Assembly (NCBI RefSeq): GCF_001038505.1 | Contig: NZ_LDPY01000001.1 | Coordinates: forward strand, 2,852,001 to 2,916,000 | Reading direction: 5' to 3' | Origin: Puniceibacterium sp. IMCC21224 | GTDB lineage: Bacteria > Pseudomonadota > Alphaproteobacteria > Rhodobacterales > Rhodobacteraceae | DNA length: 64,000 bases | Shown: positions 35,124 to 45,032 of the stretch, in pieces | Numbering within the stretch: the first letter of the stretch is position 1 | Layout: every line of letters begins with the position of its first letter | Translations under genes and position numbers: made by a program | Notes under the pieces: generated by a model | Seen by the model: the letters and a program-made list of their open reading frames with translations, nothing else | The model's database searches: none | What the model was told of the DNA's origin: nothing

Positions 35124-37265
35124 TCAGGCGGATTTCAGTTCCAGACGACGCGCATGTAAAACCGGCTCGGTATAGCCCGACGGCTGCACCCGACCTTTGA
35201 ACACCAGATCGCAGGCAGCCTGAAAGGCGATGCCGTCGAACCCGGGTGCCATAGGGCGATAGAGCGGATCGCCAGCATTCTGCTGATCCACCACATCCGC
35301 CATTTTGCGCATGATCTCCATGACGTCATCCTGACTCACCACATCGTGGTGCAACCAGTTGGCAATGTGTTGCGCACTGATCCGGCAGGTGGCACGGTCC
35401 TCCATCAAGCCGACATTGTTCATGTCAGGCACCTTGGAACACCCGACGCCCTGATCAATCCAGCGCACAACATAGCCCAGGATACCTTGGGCATTGTTTT
35501 CGACCTCACGGCTGATCTGGGCGTCGCTCCATTTCTGGTAGGCGGCCATCGGGATTTCGAGGATGGTGTCCACATGCGCCCGGCGCCCACCAGCGCGCAA
35601 CCGCGCCTGTACCCCAAACACATCGACCTTGTGATAATGCAACGCATGCAGCGTGGCGGCCGTTGGTGACGGCACCCAGGCGCAGTTCGCCCCAGCCTTG
35701 GGGTGTTCGATCTTGGTTTCGATCATTGCCGCCATCAGATCCGGCATAGCCCACATGCCCTTGCCAATCTGTGCCTTGCCGGACAGGCCGCATTCCAGAC
35801 CGATATCAACATTGAGGTTCTCATAGCCGCCGATCCAGGCCTTGCGCTTGATGAAATCCTTGCGGCTGAACGGACCGGCCTCCATCGAGGTGTGGATTTC
35901 ATCCCCGGTGCGGTCCAAAAACCCGGTGTTGATAAAGGCAACGCGGCTTTTTGCAGCGCGGATGCATTGTTTCAGGTTGACCGAGGTGCGCCGCTCTTCG
36001 TCCATGATGCCCAGTTTGACGGTGTTCTGCGGCAGGCCCAGCGCCTTTTCGACAAACGTGAATGTCTCATCGGCAAAGGCCACTTCTTCGGGGCCGTGCA
36101 TCTTGGGCTTGACGACATAGACCGATCCCTTGACCGAATTGCCGCCTTCGCGTTGCAGGTCGTGCATCGCGATGAGCGTGGTGATCATCCCATCCATCAG
36201 CCCCTCGAACGCCTCGTTGCCGTTACGGTCTAGGATCGCGGGATTGGTCATCAGATGGCCGACATTGCGCACCAGCATCAAGGCGCGGCCCTTGATCGTG
36301 ACCTCACCCGCACCATCCGGCGCAGTGTAAACCAGATCCGGGTTCAGTGCGCGTGTCAGCGACTCGCCGCCCTTCTCGAATGTCTCAGACAGGTCGCCCT
36401 TCATCAGGCCCAGCCAGTTGCCATAAGCTTGGGCCTTGTCCTCGGCATCGACGCAAGCGACCGAATCTTCGCAATCCATGATGGCCGAGATCGCGCTTTC
36501 CAGCCGTACATCGGCCAGCCCGGCCTGATCGCGCGCGCCAATCCGGTGGGTGCGGTCAAAGATCAGCTCAACATGCAGCGCGTTGTTGCGCAACAGCAGC
36601 GCTTCGGGCGCGCGGGGATGGCCCCGATAGCCGATGAATTTCGACGGATCGGTCAACGGCATATCATCCACCAGAAGCGCGCCGTTGTGGATGTGGTAGC
36701 GGCGCGCATCCGCATGAGATCCGCCCTCGATCGGGAACGCTTCGTCCAGAAAGACGCGGGCGCGGGCGACAACACGGGCACCACGCCCCTTGTCATAGCC
36801 GCCTTTTGGCGCTGCGGAGCCCATGGCATCGGTGCCATAGAACCCGTCATACAGCGATCCCCAGCGGGCATTTGCCGCATTCAGCGCGTAGCGCGCATTG
36901 GTGATCGGCACGACAAGCTGCGGACCGGGAACCGTGGCAATCTCGGGGTCTACATTGGCTGTGTCGATTTCGAACGCATCCCCTTCGGGCAGAAGATAAC
37001 CGATCTCGGACAGAAACGTCTTGTACGCCTCGTGATCATGCGGCTGGTTGCGGTGCTGCACGTGCCAGGCATCAATCTGACCCTGGATCGTCTCACGCGT
37101 GTCCAGAAGGGCGCGGTTGCGCGGGCCAAAGTCGTGGATCAGCGTGGAAAAGGCGGCCCAGAACGTATCGGCAGCAATCCCGGTGCCGGGCAACGCCGAA
37201 TCCTCGATGAAACGGCACAGGATGTCATCAACCTGCAATTCGGCGCGAGTGGTACGGGGTGACAT
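35124..37265 (-). CDS. glcB: Malate synthase G
   Basis: A 713-aa monomeric malate synthase condensing glyoxylate with acetyl-CoA to malate (E. coli GlcB is 723 aa). Recognisable segments are [20 protein letters not shown], the active-site [115 protein letters not shown], and the C-terminal VHARRLELK. It leads an apparent glcB-glcG(-amidotransferase) cluster, enabling glyoxylate or glycolate assimilation. glcDEF is not adjacent. Confidence 0.97.
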   Translation of the reverse strand: MSPRTTRAELQVDDILCRFIEDSALPGTGIAADTFWAAFSTLIHDFGPRNRALLDTRETIQGQIDAWHVQHRNQPHDHEAYKTFLSEIGYLLPEGDAFEIDTANVDPEIATVPGPQLVVPITNARYALNAANARWGSLYDGFYGTDAMGSAAPKGGYDKGRGARVVARARVFLDEAFPIEGGSHADARRYHIHNGALLVDDMPLTDPSKFIGYRGHPRAPEALLLRNNALHVELIFDRTHRIGARDQAGLADVRLESAISAIMDCEDSVACVDAEDKAQAYGNWLGLMKGDLSETFEKGGESLTRALNPDLVYTAPDGAGEVTIKGRALMLVRNVGHLMTNPAILDRNGNEAFEGLMDGMITTLIAMHDLQREGGNSVKGSVYVVKPKMHGPEEVAFADETFTFVEKALGLPQNTVKLGIMDEERRTSVNLKQCIRAAKSRVAFINTGFLDRTGDEIHTSMEAGPFSRKDFIKRKAWIGGYENLNVDIGLECGLSGKAQIGKGMWAMPDLMAAMIETKIEHPKAGANCAWVPSPTAATLHALHYHKVDVFGVQARLRAGGRRAHVDTILEIPMAAYQKWSDAQISREVENNAQGILGYVVRWIDQGVGCSKVPDMNNVGLMEDRATCRISAQHIANWLHHDVVSQDDVMEIMRKMADVVDQQNAGDPLYRPMAPGFDGIAFQAACDLVFKGRVQPSGYTEPVLHARRLELKSA

Positions 37266-37707
37266 GGCGGGCTCCCTTAGGTCAAAAGTATGCGATTGTG
37301 TGCATCATTAGAAAATGAGTTTCCGATAGGCAACAGGCGTGAGCGATAAACTCCGGGCAAATGTCGGATCATTTGCGGTCGCATGGCCGTGATCAGGGCG
37401 ACTCGATCAGCGATGACCGGGATGATGACATGCCGACGACAATAGACCGCCCCGTTTGCAACAGGTTTCAGTTCGCACGCGACAGCTACGCAATTTCTGC
37501 CTGCATTTTCGACGATTCGCCCGAGTCGAGGTACCGTATGGCCGCGCCACCAGGCGCGCTGTGCCCGTCGCCTGCCTGATCTATGTGGCGACGAGGTTGC
37601 AGGCTCTGCCGCTCTGACCTAACACTTTGGCGATGGGGCGGGTTCTGCAATCGAACCGAACCCCGGCCAGACACACGGCCCCTAGCCCGCTTACCGGAGT
37701 TTCCGAG
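37266..37707. other. Divergent intergenic region glcB / pepN
   Basis: A 442-base gap between divergent genes. The glcB-proximal 40 bases are AT-rich and contain TATGCGATTGTGTGCATC, a likely promoter/operator segment. The rest is GC-rich. A 72-codon frame (37361-37579) has no ribosome site and no recognisable protein features, so I do not call it. No RNA gene seen. Confidence 0.5.
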
Positions 37708-40269
37708 ATGAAAGATGCCGCCGCCGAGATGACGCAAGAAACGATCTATCTCGAGGATTACACGCCTTTCGGCTTTGTCGTCGAAGAGGTCCACCTGACC
37801 TTTCTGCTCGATCCCGGCGCGACGCGGGTCAAAAGCAAAATCAGCTTTGCCCCGAATCCCGATGCCACCGACAAGACGTTTTTTCTGCATGGCGAAGATC
37901 TGAAACTGATCAGCGCCAAGATCAACGGCAAGCCGGTGACCGCTGACGTCACCGCGCAGGGTCTGACCTGCAGCGTGCCGACCAAACCCTTTGTCTGGGA
38001 ATCCGAAGTCGAGATCGCGCCGGACAAGAACACCGCACTTGAGGGGCTTTATATGTCGAACGGCATGTATTGCACCCAATGCGAGGCCGAGGGGTTTCGC
38101 AAAATCACCTATTATCCCGACCGGCCCGACGTTATGTCGACCTTTACCGTCCGCATTGAGGGGCCGCACAATGTGCTGTTGTCCAACGGCAACCCCGAAA
38201 AATCCGGCAAGAATTGGGCCGAATGGCATGACCCCTGGCCCAAGCCGTCCTACCTTTTCGCGCTGGTCGCCGGCGAGTTGGTCAATTTCCCCGGCAGTTT
38301 CCGCACCTGTAGCGGCAACAAGGTCGAACTGAATATCTGGGTTCGTCCGGGGGATGAGAACAAATGCGCCTTTGGCATGGAGGCGCTGAAAAAGTCGATG
38401 CGCTGGGATGAAGAGGTATATGGTCGTGAATACGATCTGGACGTGTTCAACATCGTTGCGGTCGACGATTTCAACATGGGCGCGATGGAGAACAAGGGGC
38501 TGAACGTCTTCAACTCGTCTTGTGTTCTGGCCTCGCCCGAAACCTCGACAGATGCCAATTTCGAACGGATCGAGGCGATCATCGCACACGAATATTTCCA
38601 CAACTGGACCGGCAACCGGATCACCTGCCGGGACTGGTTCCAGCTGTGCCTCAAGGAAGGGCTGACGGTATTTCGCGATTCGCAGTTCACCTCTGACATG
38701 CGCTCGGCCCCGGTCAAGCGTATCGGCGACGTGATGGACCTGCGCGGTCGCCAGTTCCCCGAGGATCAGGGGCCGTTGTCGCACCCTGTCCGCCCGGAAT
38801 CGTTTCAAGAGATCAACAACTTCTACACCGCCACGGTGTACGAGAAAGGCGCCGAAGTGATCGGCATGCTCAAACGGCTGGTCGGCGATGAGGGTTATGC
38901 CGAGGCGCTGGAACTCTACTTTGCCCGCCACGACGGACAGGCCTGCACGATCGAGAACTGGCTCAAGGTGTTCGAAGATGTCACCGGCCGCGACCTGAGC
39001 CAATTCAAACGCTGGTACAGCCAGTCCGGCACGCCACGTCTGGCGGTGGACGAGGCATATGCCGACGGCACCTATACCTTGACGTTCCGCCAGAAAACGC
39101 CGCCCACGCCCGGCCAGGACGAAAAGCTGCCGCAGGTGCTGCCGATCGCCGTGGGCCTGCTGAACGACAACGGTGACGAGGTGGTCGAGACCACGTTGCT
39201 TGAGATGACCGAGGCCGAGCAAAGCTTTGAATTCAAGGGGCTGTCGGGCAAACCGGTGCCGTCAATCTTGCGCGGTTTTTCGGCACCTGTTGTGCTGGAA
39301 CGCGCCTCTACTCATGCAGAACGTGCCTTTTTGCTGGCGCATGACACTGACCCGTTCAACCGTTGGGAGGTGTCGTACAATTTGGCCCGCGACGGTCTGG
39401 TGGCGATGGTCCGCGACGGCGCCGGCCCCGATCTGGCATGGATTGATGCACTGGCGCAGGTGATCCGCGACGACACGCTGGACCCCGCCTTTCGCGAACT
39501 GATGCTGAATGGGCCAAGCCAGTCAGAACTGGCGCAGGTATTGTTCGAGGCAGGAACCACGCCCGATCCCGACGCGATCTGGCAGGCCAGCGAGACGCTG
39601 AAGCAGGCGATGGCCGAGCGCTGGAGCGCGTTTCTGCCCTCGCTCGCCGAGGCGGCAAAGGTGACCGACGACTACACCCCCGATGCCGAACAAGTCGGCA
39701 AGCGGGCCCTGGGCGCGGCGGTTCTGTCGCTGCAGACCCGGCTGGACGGTGGCGCAGCGGCGCAGGCACAGTTTTCCGGTGCCGACAACATGACACTGCA
39801 ATTGTCGGCGCTGTCCTGTCTGATCCGCGCCGGACAAGAGACCGACGCGCTGGCCGCGTTCGAAGAGCAATGGCAAGGCGACCGGCTGGTGATGGACAAA
39901 TGGTTCGGTCTGCAGATTGGCGCGACCGCCCCCGTCAATGCGGCGGCACGCGCCGAGGCGTTGACCGGCCACGCCGCGTTTGACTGGAAGAACCCGAACC
40001 GGTTCCGTGCTGTCTTTGGCGCATTGGCGATGAATCACGCCGGTTTTCACCGCAAGGACGGCAAGGGCTATGCCCTGCTGGCCGATGCGCTGATCCGGCT
40101 GGACGCGATGAACCCGCAAACCACTGCCCGGATGTGTTCGGCGTTTCAGACCTGGCGGCGGTACGATGCTGATCGGCAGGCGCTGATGCAAGCGGCGCTC
40201 GAACGGATCGCGGGCCAGCCGAACCTGAGCCGCGATACAACAGAAATGGTGTCGAGGATTCTGGGATGA
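37708..40269 (+). CDS. pepN: Aminopeptidase N (M1 family)
   Basis: An 853-aa zinc aminopeptidase of the bacterial PepN type (E. coli 870 aa), removing N-terminal residues from cytosolic peptides. It has the exopeptidase motif GAMENKGLNVFNS (about residue 258) and the zinc site HEYFHNWTGNRITCRDWFQLCLKEGLTVFRD (HExxH at about 294 with the third ligand Glu 19 residues on). The DUF3458-type C-terminal domains follow, including the usual helical repeat. ATG 37708 has GGAG upstream; no signal peptide. Its TGA overlaps the ATG of the following SDR gene (ATGA), indicating coupled translation. Confidence 0.96.
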   Translation: MKDAAAEMTQETIYLEDYTPFGFVVEEVHLTFLLDPGATRVKSKISFAPNPDATDKTFFLHGEDLKLISAKINGKPVTADVTAQGLTCSVPTKPFVWESEVEIAPDKNTALEGLYMSNGMYCTQCEAEGFRKITYYPDRPDVMSTFTVRIEGPHNVLLSNGNPEKSGKNWAEWHDPWPKPSYLFALVAGELVNFPGSFRTCSGNKVELNIWVRPGDENKCAFGMEALKKSMRWDEEVYGREYDLDVFNIVAVDDFNMGAMENKGLNVFNSSCVLASPETSTDANFERIEAIIAHEYFHNWTGNRITCRDWFQLCLKEGLTVFRDSQFTSDMRSAPVKRIGDVMDLRGRQFPEDQGPLSHPVRPESFQEINNFYTATVYEKGAEVIGMLKRLVGDEGYAEALELYFARHDGQACTIENWLKVFEDVTGRDLSQFKRWYSQSGTPRLAVDEAYADGTYTLTFRQKTPPTPGQDEKLPQVLPIAVGLLNDNGDEVVETTLLEMTEAEQSFEFKGLSGKPVPSILRGFSAPVVLERASTHAERAFLLAHDTDPFNRWEVSYNLARDGLVAMVRDGAGPDLAWIDALAQVIRDDTLDPAFRELMLNGPSQSELAQVLFEAGTTPDPDAIWQASETLKQAMAERWSAFLPSLAEAAKVTDDYTPDAEQVGKRALGAAVLSLQTRLDGGAAAQAQFSGADNMTLQLSALSCLIRAGQETDALAAFEEQWQGDRLVMDKWFGLQIGATAPVNAAARAEALTGHAAFDWKNPNRFRAVFGALAMNHAGFHRKDGKGYALLADALIRLDAMNPQTTARMCSAFQTWRRYDADRQALMQAALERIAGQPNLSRDTTEMVSRILG

Positions 40270-41006
40270 GCCGCATCCTGCTGATCACCGGCGGCAGCGC
40301 CGGGATCGGCGCAGCTGTGGCGCGTATGGCGGCACGGCGGGGATACTCCCGGATCGTCATTACCTGTTCGCAGGATGTCACCGGGGCCGAATCGGTTGCC
40401 GCAGACCTGCGCAGCACCGGCGCCGAGGCGCATGTGATTCAGGCCGATGTGTCCGACCCGGCTGCGGTCAAGAGGATGTTCGCCATCATAGACTCCCTGC
40501 CGCCCGGCCCGCTGGATCTGGTCAACAACGCCGGCATCGTGTCGCCGCAAGGCGGGATCGCCGATCTCACGCCGGACCGGGTGGCCCGCGTCATGGCGGT
40601 CAACGTGTTGGGGGCCATCGACGTGGCGCGCCATGCGGTGGCCTATATGCGCAAACATCAGGGCGGAGGCATCGTCAACATCTCATCCGCCGCAGCGCGT
40701 CTGGGCAGCCCCGGCCAGTATATCGACTATGCCGCGTCCAAAGGTGCCATCGAGAGCTTTACCCTGGGGCTGGCCAGCGAACTGGCGGACGAAGGCATCC
40801 GGGTCAACGCAGTGCGCCCCGGTCTGATCGCCACGGATATCCACGCCAAAGGGGGTGTGCCTGACCGGCTTGCGCAGATTGGGCACACGCCGCCGCTGGG
40901 TCGCCCGGGCACCGCGGACGAGGTGGCCGAGGGCGTATTGTGGTTGCTGTCAGACGCTGCGTCCTATGTCACGCGCACGATTCTGGACGTGACGGGCGGA
41001 CGGTGA
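40266..41006 (+). CDS. SDR-family oxidoreductase (coupled to pepN)
   Basis: A 246-aa classical short-chain dehydrogenase: TGGSAGIG (residues 8-15), the Asp in QADVSD, NNAG, Ser in NISSAAARLG, YAASK (catalytic Tyr/Lys) and VRPGLIATDI. The usual end VTGGR is intact. It is of the glucose-1-dehydrogenase or 3-oxoacyl-reductase-like kind, but the substrate cannot be named. Starts four bases inside the pepN stop and ends overlapping the next gene (GTGA), so three genes are translationally coupled. Confidence 0.9.
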   Translation: MSRILLITGGSAGIGAAVARMAARRGYSRIVITCSQDVTGAESVAADLRSTGAEAHVIQADVSDPAAVKRMFAIIDSLPPGPLDLVNNAGIVSPQGGIADLTPDRVARVMAVNVLGAIDVARHAVAYMRKHQGGGIVNISSAAARLGSPGQYIDYAASKGAIESFTLGLASELADEGIRVNAVRPGLIATDIHAKGGVPDRLAQIGHTPPLGRPGTADEVAEGVLWLLSDAASYVTRTILDVTGGR

Positions 41007-41422
41007 CCTACACCGCCCCGACGCGCAGCTGGCGCGGATGCGTCGCGCTGATCACGCTGTGGACGGTGCTTGTGTACGGCTACCTGCAGTTCGGGGCTGA
41101 GGGCTGGATCGTCGGCACGCTCGCACTCTTTACCCTGCCTGCGGCGTGGGATCTGTGCGTCGGGCGCGCCGCTGGGCTGACCCTGACACCTGAAACCATG
41201 GAATGGCATAGCGGCCGGGTGCGGGACCGGGTGGCGCTAAACGACATTGAGCGGGTGCGGCTGGACCGGCGGTTCGACCTTTCAATGCGGGTGACCTTGG
41301 TACTGCACGACGGGCGCAAACAGCGATTGCCGCAGGACGTTCTGCCCCCGTCGGACCAGTTGCAGCCGGCGCTGGCGGCCCAAGGGGTCCAAACCGAACG
41401 ACATCCCTTTTCGCTGTTTTAA
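41003..41422 (+). CDS. Small membrane protein, unknown function
   Basis: A 139-aa protein starting at GTG 41003, overlapping the SDR stop by four bases. Two N-terminal hydrophobic segments (CVALITLWTVLVYGYLQFG and WIVGTLALFTLPAAWDLCVG) are followed by a soluble beta-rich part (LTLTPETMEWHSGRVRDRVALNDIERVRLDRRF), which looks like the short PH-like domain found in small bacterial membrane proteins. I do not recognise a named family. Its role may relate to the coupled SDR and PepN, but nothing in the sequence shows how. Confidence 0.75.
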   Translation: MTYTAPTRSWRGCVALITLWTVLVYGYLQFGAEGWIVGTLALFTLPAAWDLCVGRAAGLTLTPETMEWHSGRVRDRVALNDIERVRLDRRFDLSMRVTLVLHDGRKQRLPQDVLPPSDQLQPALAAQGVQTERHPFSLF

Positions 41423-41695
41423 CCAGCGCGCGTGCCTTGGACCAGGCAGGGTCCGAATAGCAATTGCGACACGCACACCGCGCAACCCGACGGGCAAGGC
41501 CATTTTGGCCGCTGTGTCCTGAGACAGAAAAACTGAAATAGATCGGGAACCGGCAGACACTTGCCTGCGTTTCGCAGTCGATGGGCCGGAATTCGCGCGA
41601 ATATCGCGCCAAAAGACAAGGAGGATTGCTTCCTTCGCCCGACTCAACGTCGAATTGTCACCTGCCTGTTGCACAGGCCTGCTTTGAGTACCGAA

Positions 41696-42559
41696 ATGCA
41701 AGAACGTCTCGACCCTTTGATTCAGGAACGCGCGCCGTGGCTGTTTTCGGCTCGGCCCGGTGTGGCGCAGGCGCGCCGGATGCTGAATGCTGTTCTGGGG
41801 TACGAGAAGACTGTTACGCTGGCCACTGCATTTCGGGATTTACCCCCCGATGCGATCATGGCGGCGTTGGGTCAGCTGTTGGCGCGCGACGTTGAGGTCG
41901 CGGGGCTGTCCCACATTCCAAGGCACGGTGCGGCGCTGGTGGTGGCAAACCACCCCACCGGCATCGCTGATGGCATCATCCTGCACCACCTGCTGGCGCC
42001 TCTGCGGCCCGATGCCTATTACTTTGCCAACCACGACATCTTGCGGGTCTTGCCTCAGATGGCGGATATGATTGCGCCGGTCGAATGGCGGCAGGACAAA
42101 CGCAGCCACGGCAAAACCCGCGAAACGATGGCCTATACCCGACAGGCGACACAGGATGGTCGGATCGGGGTGATCTTTCCGTCGGGTCGTTTGGCAAAAC
42201 GCCGCGGACTCAGCCTGCATGAACGGCCCTGGATGCCCTCAGCGGCGATGCTGGCACGCAAGTTCGATCTGCCAGTGATTCCGGTGAACATCCGGGCGCG
42301 CAATTCGGTGCTGTTCTATCTCTTTGACCTGATCCACCCGACACTGCGCGACATCACCCTGTTTCACGAGACACTGAACAAACACCGTCAGCCGTTTCGC
42401 CTCACGGTTGGCGAACCGATATCGGCAAGCGCGCTTCCCGCCCGCTCAGAAGACGGTATCGACCTGCTGCGCCGCGCCACTCTGGCGCTGGGAGGGCACC
42501 GCGCTCCGGCTGTGTCTCTGGTGGACAGCACCCGGCGGCCGACCTGGCTGCGAACCTGA
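41696..42559 (+). CDS. Lysophospholipid acyltransferase family protein
   Basis: A 287-aa PlsC-like acyltransferase that transfers fatty acyl groups to lyso-lipids at the inner membrane. The catalytic HxxxxD box is NHPTGIADG and the second family block is FPSGRLAKRRGLS, followed by MLARKFDLPVIPVNIRARN. It resembles the hemolysin-like/OlsA-like acyltransferases more than the general PlsC. The start is uncertain: ATG 41696 lacks a good ribosome site, and the frame is open to 41561 with an AGGAGG near 41620. The genes on both sides do not indicate its pathway. Confidence 0.83.
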   Translation: MQERLDPLIQERAPWLFSARPGVAQARRMLNAVLGYEKTVTLATAFRDLPPDAIMAALGQLLARDVEVAGLSHIPRHGAALVVANHPTGIADGIILHHLLAPLRPDAYYFANHDILRVLPQMADMIAPVEWRQDKRSHGKTRETMAYTRQATQDGRIGVIFPSGRLAKRRGLSLHERPWMPSAAMLARKFDLPVIPVNIRARNSVLFYLFDLIHPTLRDITLFHETLNKHRQPFRLTVGEPISASALPARSEDGIDLLRRATLALGGHRAPAVSLVDSTRRPTWLRT

Positions 42560-42592
42560 CACGCGGTCAGGCGAAGTTGCATAACAGTGGGA

Positions 42593-43417
42593 TTACAGCG
42601 CTGTGCCCGGACGGGCCAGAGGCCGCATTCGAACCAGCGTGACAGGGCGCATCTTTGGCCGCACCGAAGACAGTGGTTTGCAATAAGATTGCGACCGGGT
42701 CCAGGCCATCATGTCGTTGCGCTTGGACGCGCTATGGAACGGCCCCCAGTCGGCCGCCACCCCCCGCATATTTTTTGAAACCACCTTGTCGCGGGCCACC
42801 GTCTTGGCCATGATCCGCAGGGCGCAGGACAGGTTGGCCGGGCCACTTTTCAGCGCTTCGCCCGACCGCGCCCGGCACCCATAGCCCCGCGCGGTCGAGG
42901 GTAGAATTTGCAACAACCCATACCATTTGCCGCCACCGCCGACGGCCTGCGGCCTGTAGGTGCTTTCGTGTTTGGCCAGTGACGACACCAATCCGACCCA
43001 GAACGCTTCGCGCTGGGGTCGACTGGCATGGCGGTACGCCGGGCACCAGGTGTCGATGTCGCGTGGCACCATACGGGGCAGCGCATTGGCATGGCCTCGC
43101 AGCGCCGACACCGCCGCACGGGTCCAGAGCAGACCGCGCCCGCGGTCCGACCAGCGCGCAAGCGGCAGCGTCATCGATCGCGCCACCGGGCGCGGCGACC
43201 TCTCGATCGCCAGCGGCGACGCAATCGGTTCGGCACCCGCGATGTCGAGCACCAGTGGGACCGGTATTGGCTGGCTCATGATTTCACTGGGTAGCGACAT
43301 GTCGGGCAAATGCAGCGGTACTTCCGTTGCCCCTGCTCCGGGAAAGGCGCCTTCAGTGTTCGCAAAAATGGTTCCAGGAACCACAAACAAGGCAAAAGTG
43401 ATCGCAATCCGCAGCAT
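42593..43417 (-). CDS. Exported lytic transglycosylase (SLT domain)
   Basis: A 274-aa protein with an N-terminal signal peptide (MLRIAITFALFVVPGTIFANT), then a disordered Pro-rich segment and a C-terminal SLT-type transglycosylase domain. The catalytic Glu is in SSLAKHESTYRPQAVGG, and the family block WYGLLQILPSTARGYGC follows. Such enzymes cleave peptidoglycan glycan strands in the periplasm to give 1,6-anhydromuropeptides. The ATG at 43417 gives the signal peptide but has only a weak ribosome site; earlier in-frame codons lack a credible N-terminus. Confidence 0.87.
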   Translation of the reverse strand: MLRIAITFALFVVPGTIFANTEGAFPGAGATEVPLHLPDMSLPSEIMSQPIPVPLVLDIAGAEPIASPLAIERSPRPVARSMTLPLARWSDRGRGLLWTRAAVSALRGHANALPRMVPRDIDTWCPAYRHASRPQREAFWVGLVSSLAKHESTYRPQAVGGGGKWYGLLQILPSTARGYGCRARSGEALKSGPANLSCALRIMAKTVARDKVVSKNMRGVAADWGPFHSASKRNDMMAWTRSQSYCKPLSSVRPKMRPVTLVRMRPLARPGTAL

Positions 43418-43790
43418 GACGCGCAGACTGCCCGAAGAATGGGCACCCTTGCAAGAGCAGACGCTATGCCGCCCGCCAACGACCTGTTTCCATCGTGTCA
43501 ACACTCTGGTTCGCGCATCGCCGCAATCGCAGGAATAACCGTAGAAAGGCGTGCCATTTCCGCCAAAACGCCTTTTTTGGGCCAAATTGAGCGAGCAGAT
43601 TTGGCGCATGAAAATGATACGCCCTCAGATTTCTCATCCCCGCTGGACTGGCCGGATCTCGCCGATGCTTCGGATGCTGCACCGCCCACAGTGTTCTGCC
43701 GTAGAATCGGGCCCGATGCCCGCCAATCTGCCAGTTGACCCGCCCGCGTCCCATCCACCAAAGCCCAGCACAGTGCAGGAGATCGCACCC
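43418..43790. other. Divergent intergenic region, transglycosylase / unknown protein
   Basis: A 373-base gap. Its main feature is the hairpin with a T-run at 43545-43578. An in-frame upstream extension of the right-hand gene (from 43551) is open but overlaps that hairpin and has no ribosome site, so I treat it as non-coding. Confidence 0.45.
43545..43578 (+). terminator. Orphan rho-independent terminator-like hairpin
   Basis: AAAGGCGT (43545-43552) pairs with ACGCCTTT (43568-43575) around a 15-base loop and runs into TTTTTT (43573-43578). No plus-strand gene precedes it for over a kilobase, since the acyltransferase gene ends at 42559 and a minus-strand gene intervenes. It may end a small untranslated RNA or read-through transcripts. 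Confidence 0.5.
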
Positions 43791-44933
43791 ATGTCCCCCG
43801 ACGTTGTGATCGAGATCCGTGATCAGACCACCGAAGAAATAGAGCGTCGACGCTATCTGGCCCAAGGCCAGTTTCTGGCGCGACAGGAAAACTGGGCCGA
43901 ACTCGGACGTCTGATCCGTACTTTCGACACCCGTCGGCTGACCACCCCCGGCGGTACACCGATGGCCGAGCTGCTGGCCGAGGGCGCGCGCGCCGATGCG
44001 GTTGGCGCCGCCTGCGACGCGATCATCCTTGGCGATGCCAAGGCAGCCGAGGCGCCGTTGCGCCAGCTGGATGACATGCTGAGCGAGCTGTGCGAGGATC
44101 ATGGAGTCGCCCTGGTGGTGGCCCGCGCCTATATGGAAGTCGGCCTGTTCTGGCGCGGCGAAGAGCCTGGCGACACGATGCCCGTTGCCCAGCAGGCTGC
44201 CTTTCAGATCCATTTCCGCACCGCATACAACATCCTCGAACGCTTTGATCCGTTCGAACTGGATGCGCCGTCGCTGGCTGCGGCCCGCTGCGCGCTTTTG
44301 GTCGCTGAGACACAGCCCGCGCTGCGCGTGGCGGATGACTACGAGGATCTGATTGACCTCGACCCCCAAAGCCCGCGCCACATGCGCGCCATGGGGCTGC
44401 ATCTGCTGCCGCTGCTCTATGGCAATCACGAGGCGCTCGAACTTGAGGCGCGCCGCACGGTCGCCCGCACGCTCGATATCTGGGGGGCCGGGGCCTATGT
44501 CTGGGTCCATCTCGACGCGCTCAGCCGCGATCCCGACGCATTCCGGCGATTGGATGCCGAATTCTTTGCCGAGGGGCTGCACGACATTGTCGAACGTCGC
44601 CCCGACCAGCACACTGTCAACGTGCTGGCGGCCTTCACCGGCTACACCCTGGCCGGAACGCCTGCCCCGAACCCCGACGCGGCCCGCCCGCAAGATCAGG
44701 CCCGCGCCCGCGTCGCCCGCTGCTTTGACTGGATCGCCCGCGATCACCTGACAGAAGTACACCCGCTGGTCTGGGCACAAGCCGCCGATCCCGACGGGGT
44801 GCACCGGCCCTGCGATGGCCCGCTGTGCGGTCGCGACCGTGCCCTGACCGCTTTGGCGCGGGTACCGGATCAGTCGAACGACGCTCTCCATGTTCTTGAC
44901 TACCAGCCTGCACGCATCACTCTTTCGAGTTGA
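43791..44933 (+). CDS. Conserved-looking protein of unknown function (380 aa)
   Basis: A 380-aa soluble, acidic, mainly alpha-helical protein (MSPDVVIEIRDQTTEEIERRRYLAQGQFLARQENWAELGRLIRTFD...). No signal peptide, membrane segment or nucleotide-binding motif is visible. The helical, Ala/Leu-rich repeats (AAAYDAIILGDAKAAEAPLRQLDDML-like) suggest a TPR-like or all-helical scaffold, but I do not recognise a family. A single Cys pair occurs near the C-terminus (HRPCDGPLCGRDR). Start ATG 43791 has AGGAG nine bases upstream. It precedes gatB by 99 bases on the same strand, so shared transcription is possible. Confidence 0.82.
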   Translation: MSPDVVIEIRDQTTEEIERRRYLAQGQFLARQENWAELGRLIRTFDTRRLTTPGGTPMAELLAEGARADAVGAACDAIILGDAKAAEAPLRQLDDMLSELCEDHGVALVVARAYMEVGLFWRGEEPGDTMPVAQQAAFQIHFRTAYNILERFDPFELDAPSLAAARCALLVAETQPALRVADDYEDLIDLDPQSPRHMRAMGLHLLPLLYGNHEALELEARRTVARTLDIWGAGAYVWVHLDALSRDPDAFRRLDAEFFAEGLHDIVERRPDQHTVNVLAAFTGYTLAGTPAPNPDAARPQDQARARVARCFDWIARDHLTEVHPLVWAQAADPDGVHRPCDGPLCGRDRALTALARVPDQSNDALHVLDYQPARITLSS

Positions 44934-45032
44934 GGCCTTCCGCATTGGTCGCTGGAACCCGCGCGCCGGGACTTGCCCCCGCGCAGGGGGTGGCCTAAAC
45001 CGGGCCTCAAAGTGCCGATGAGGACGTGAACC

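Noticed and set aside
36255-37262. A 335-codon plus-strand frame opposite malate synthase G
   Set aside because: Antisense shadow of a gene conserved along its whole length.
37361-37579. A 72-codon plus-strand frame in the glcB-pepN gap
   Set aside because: No ribosome site and no protein features; composition fits non-coding DNA.
37486-39222. A 578-codon minus-strand frame opposite pepN
   Set aside because: No motif or ribosome site, and it reads through the catalytic domain of PepN in reverse.
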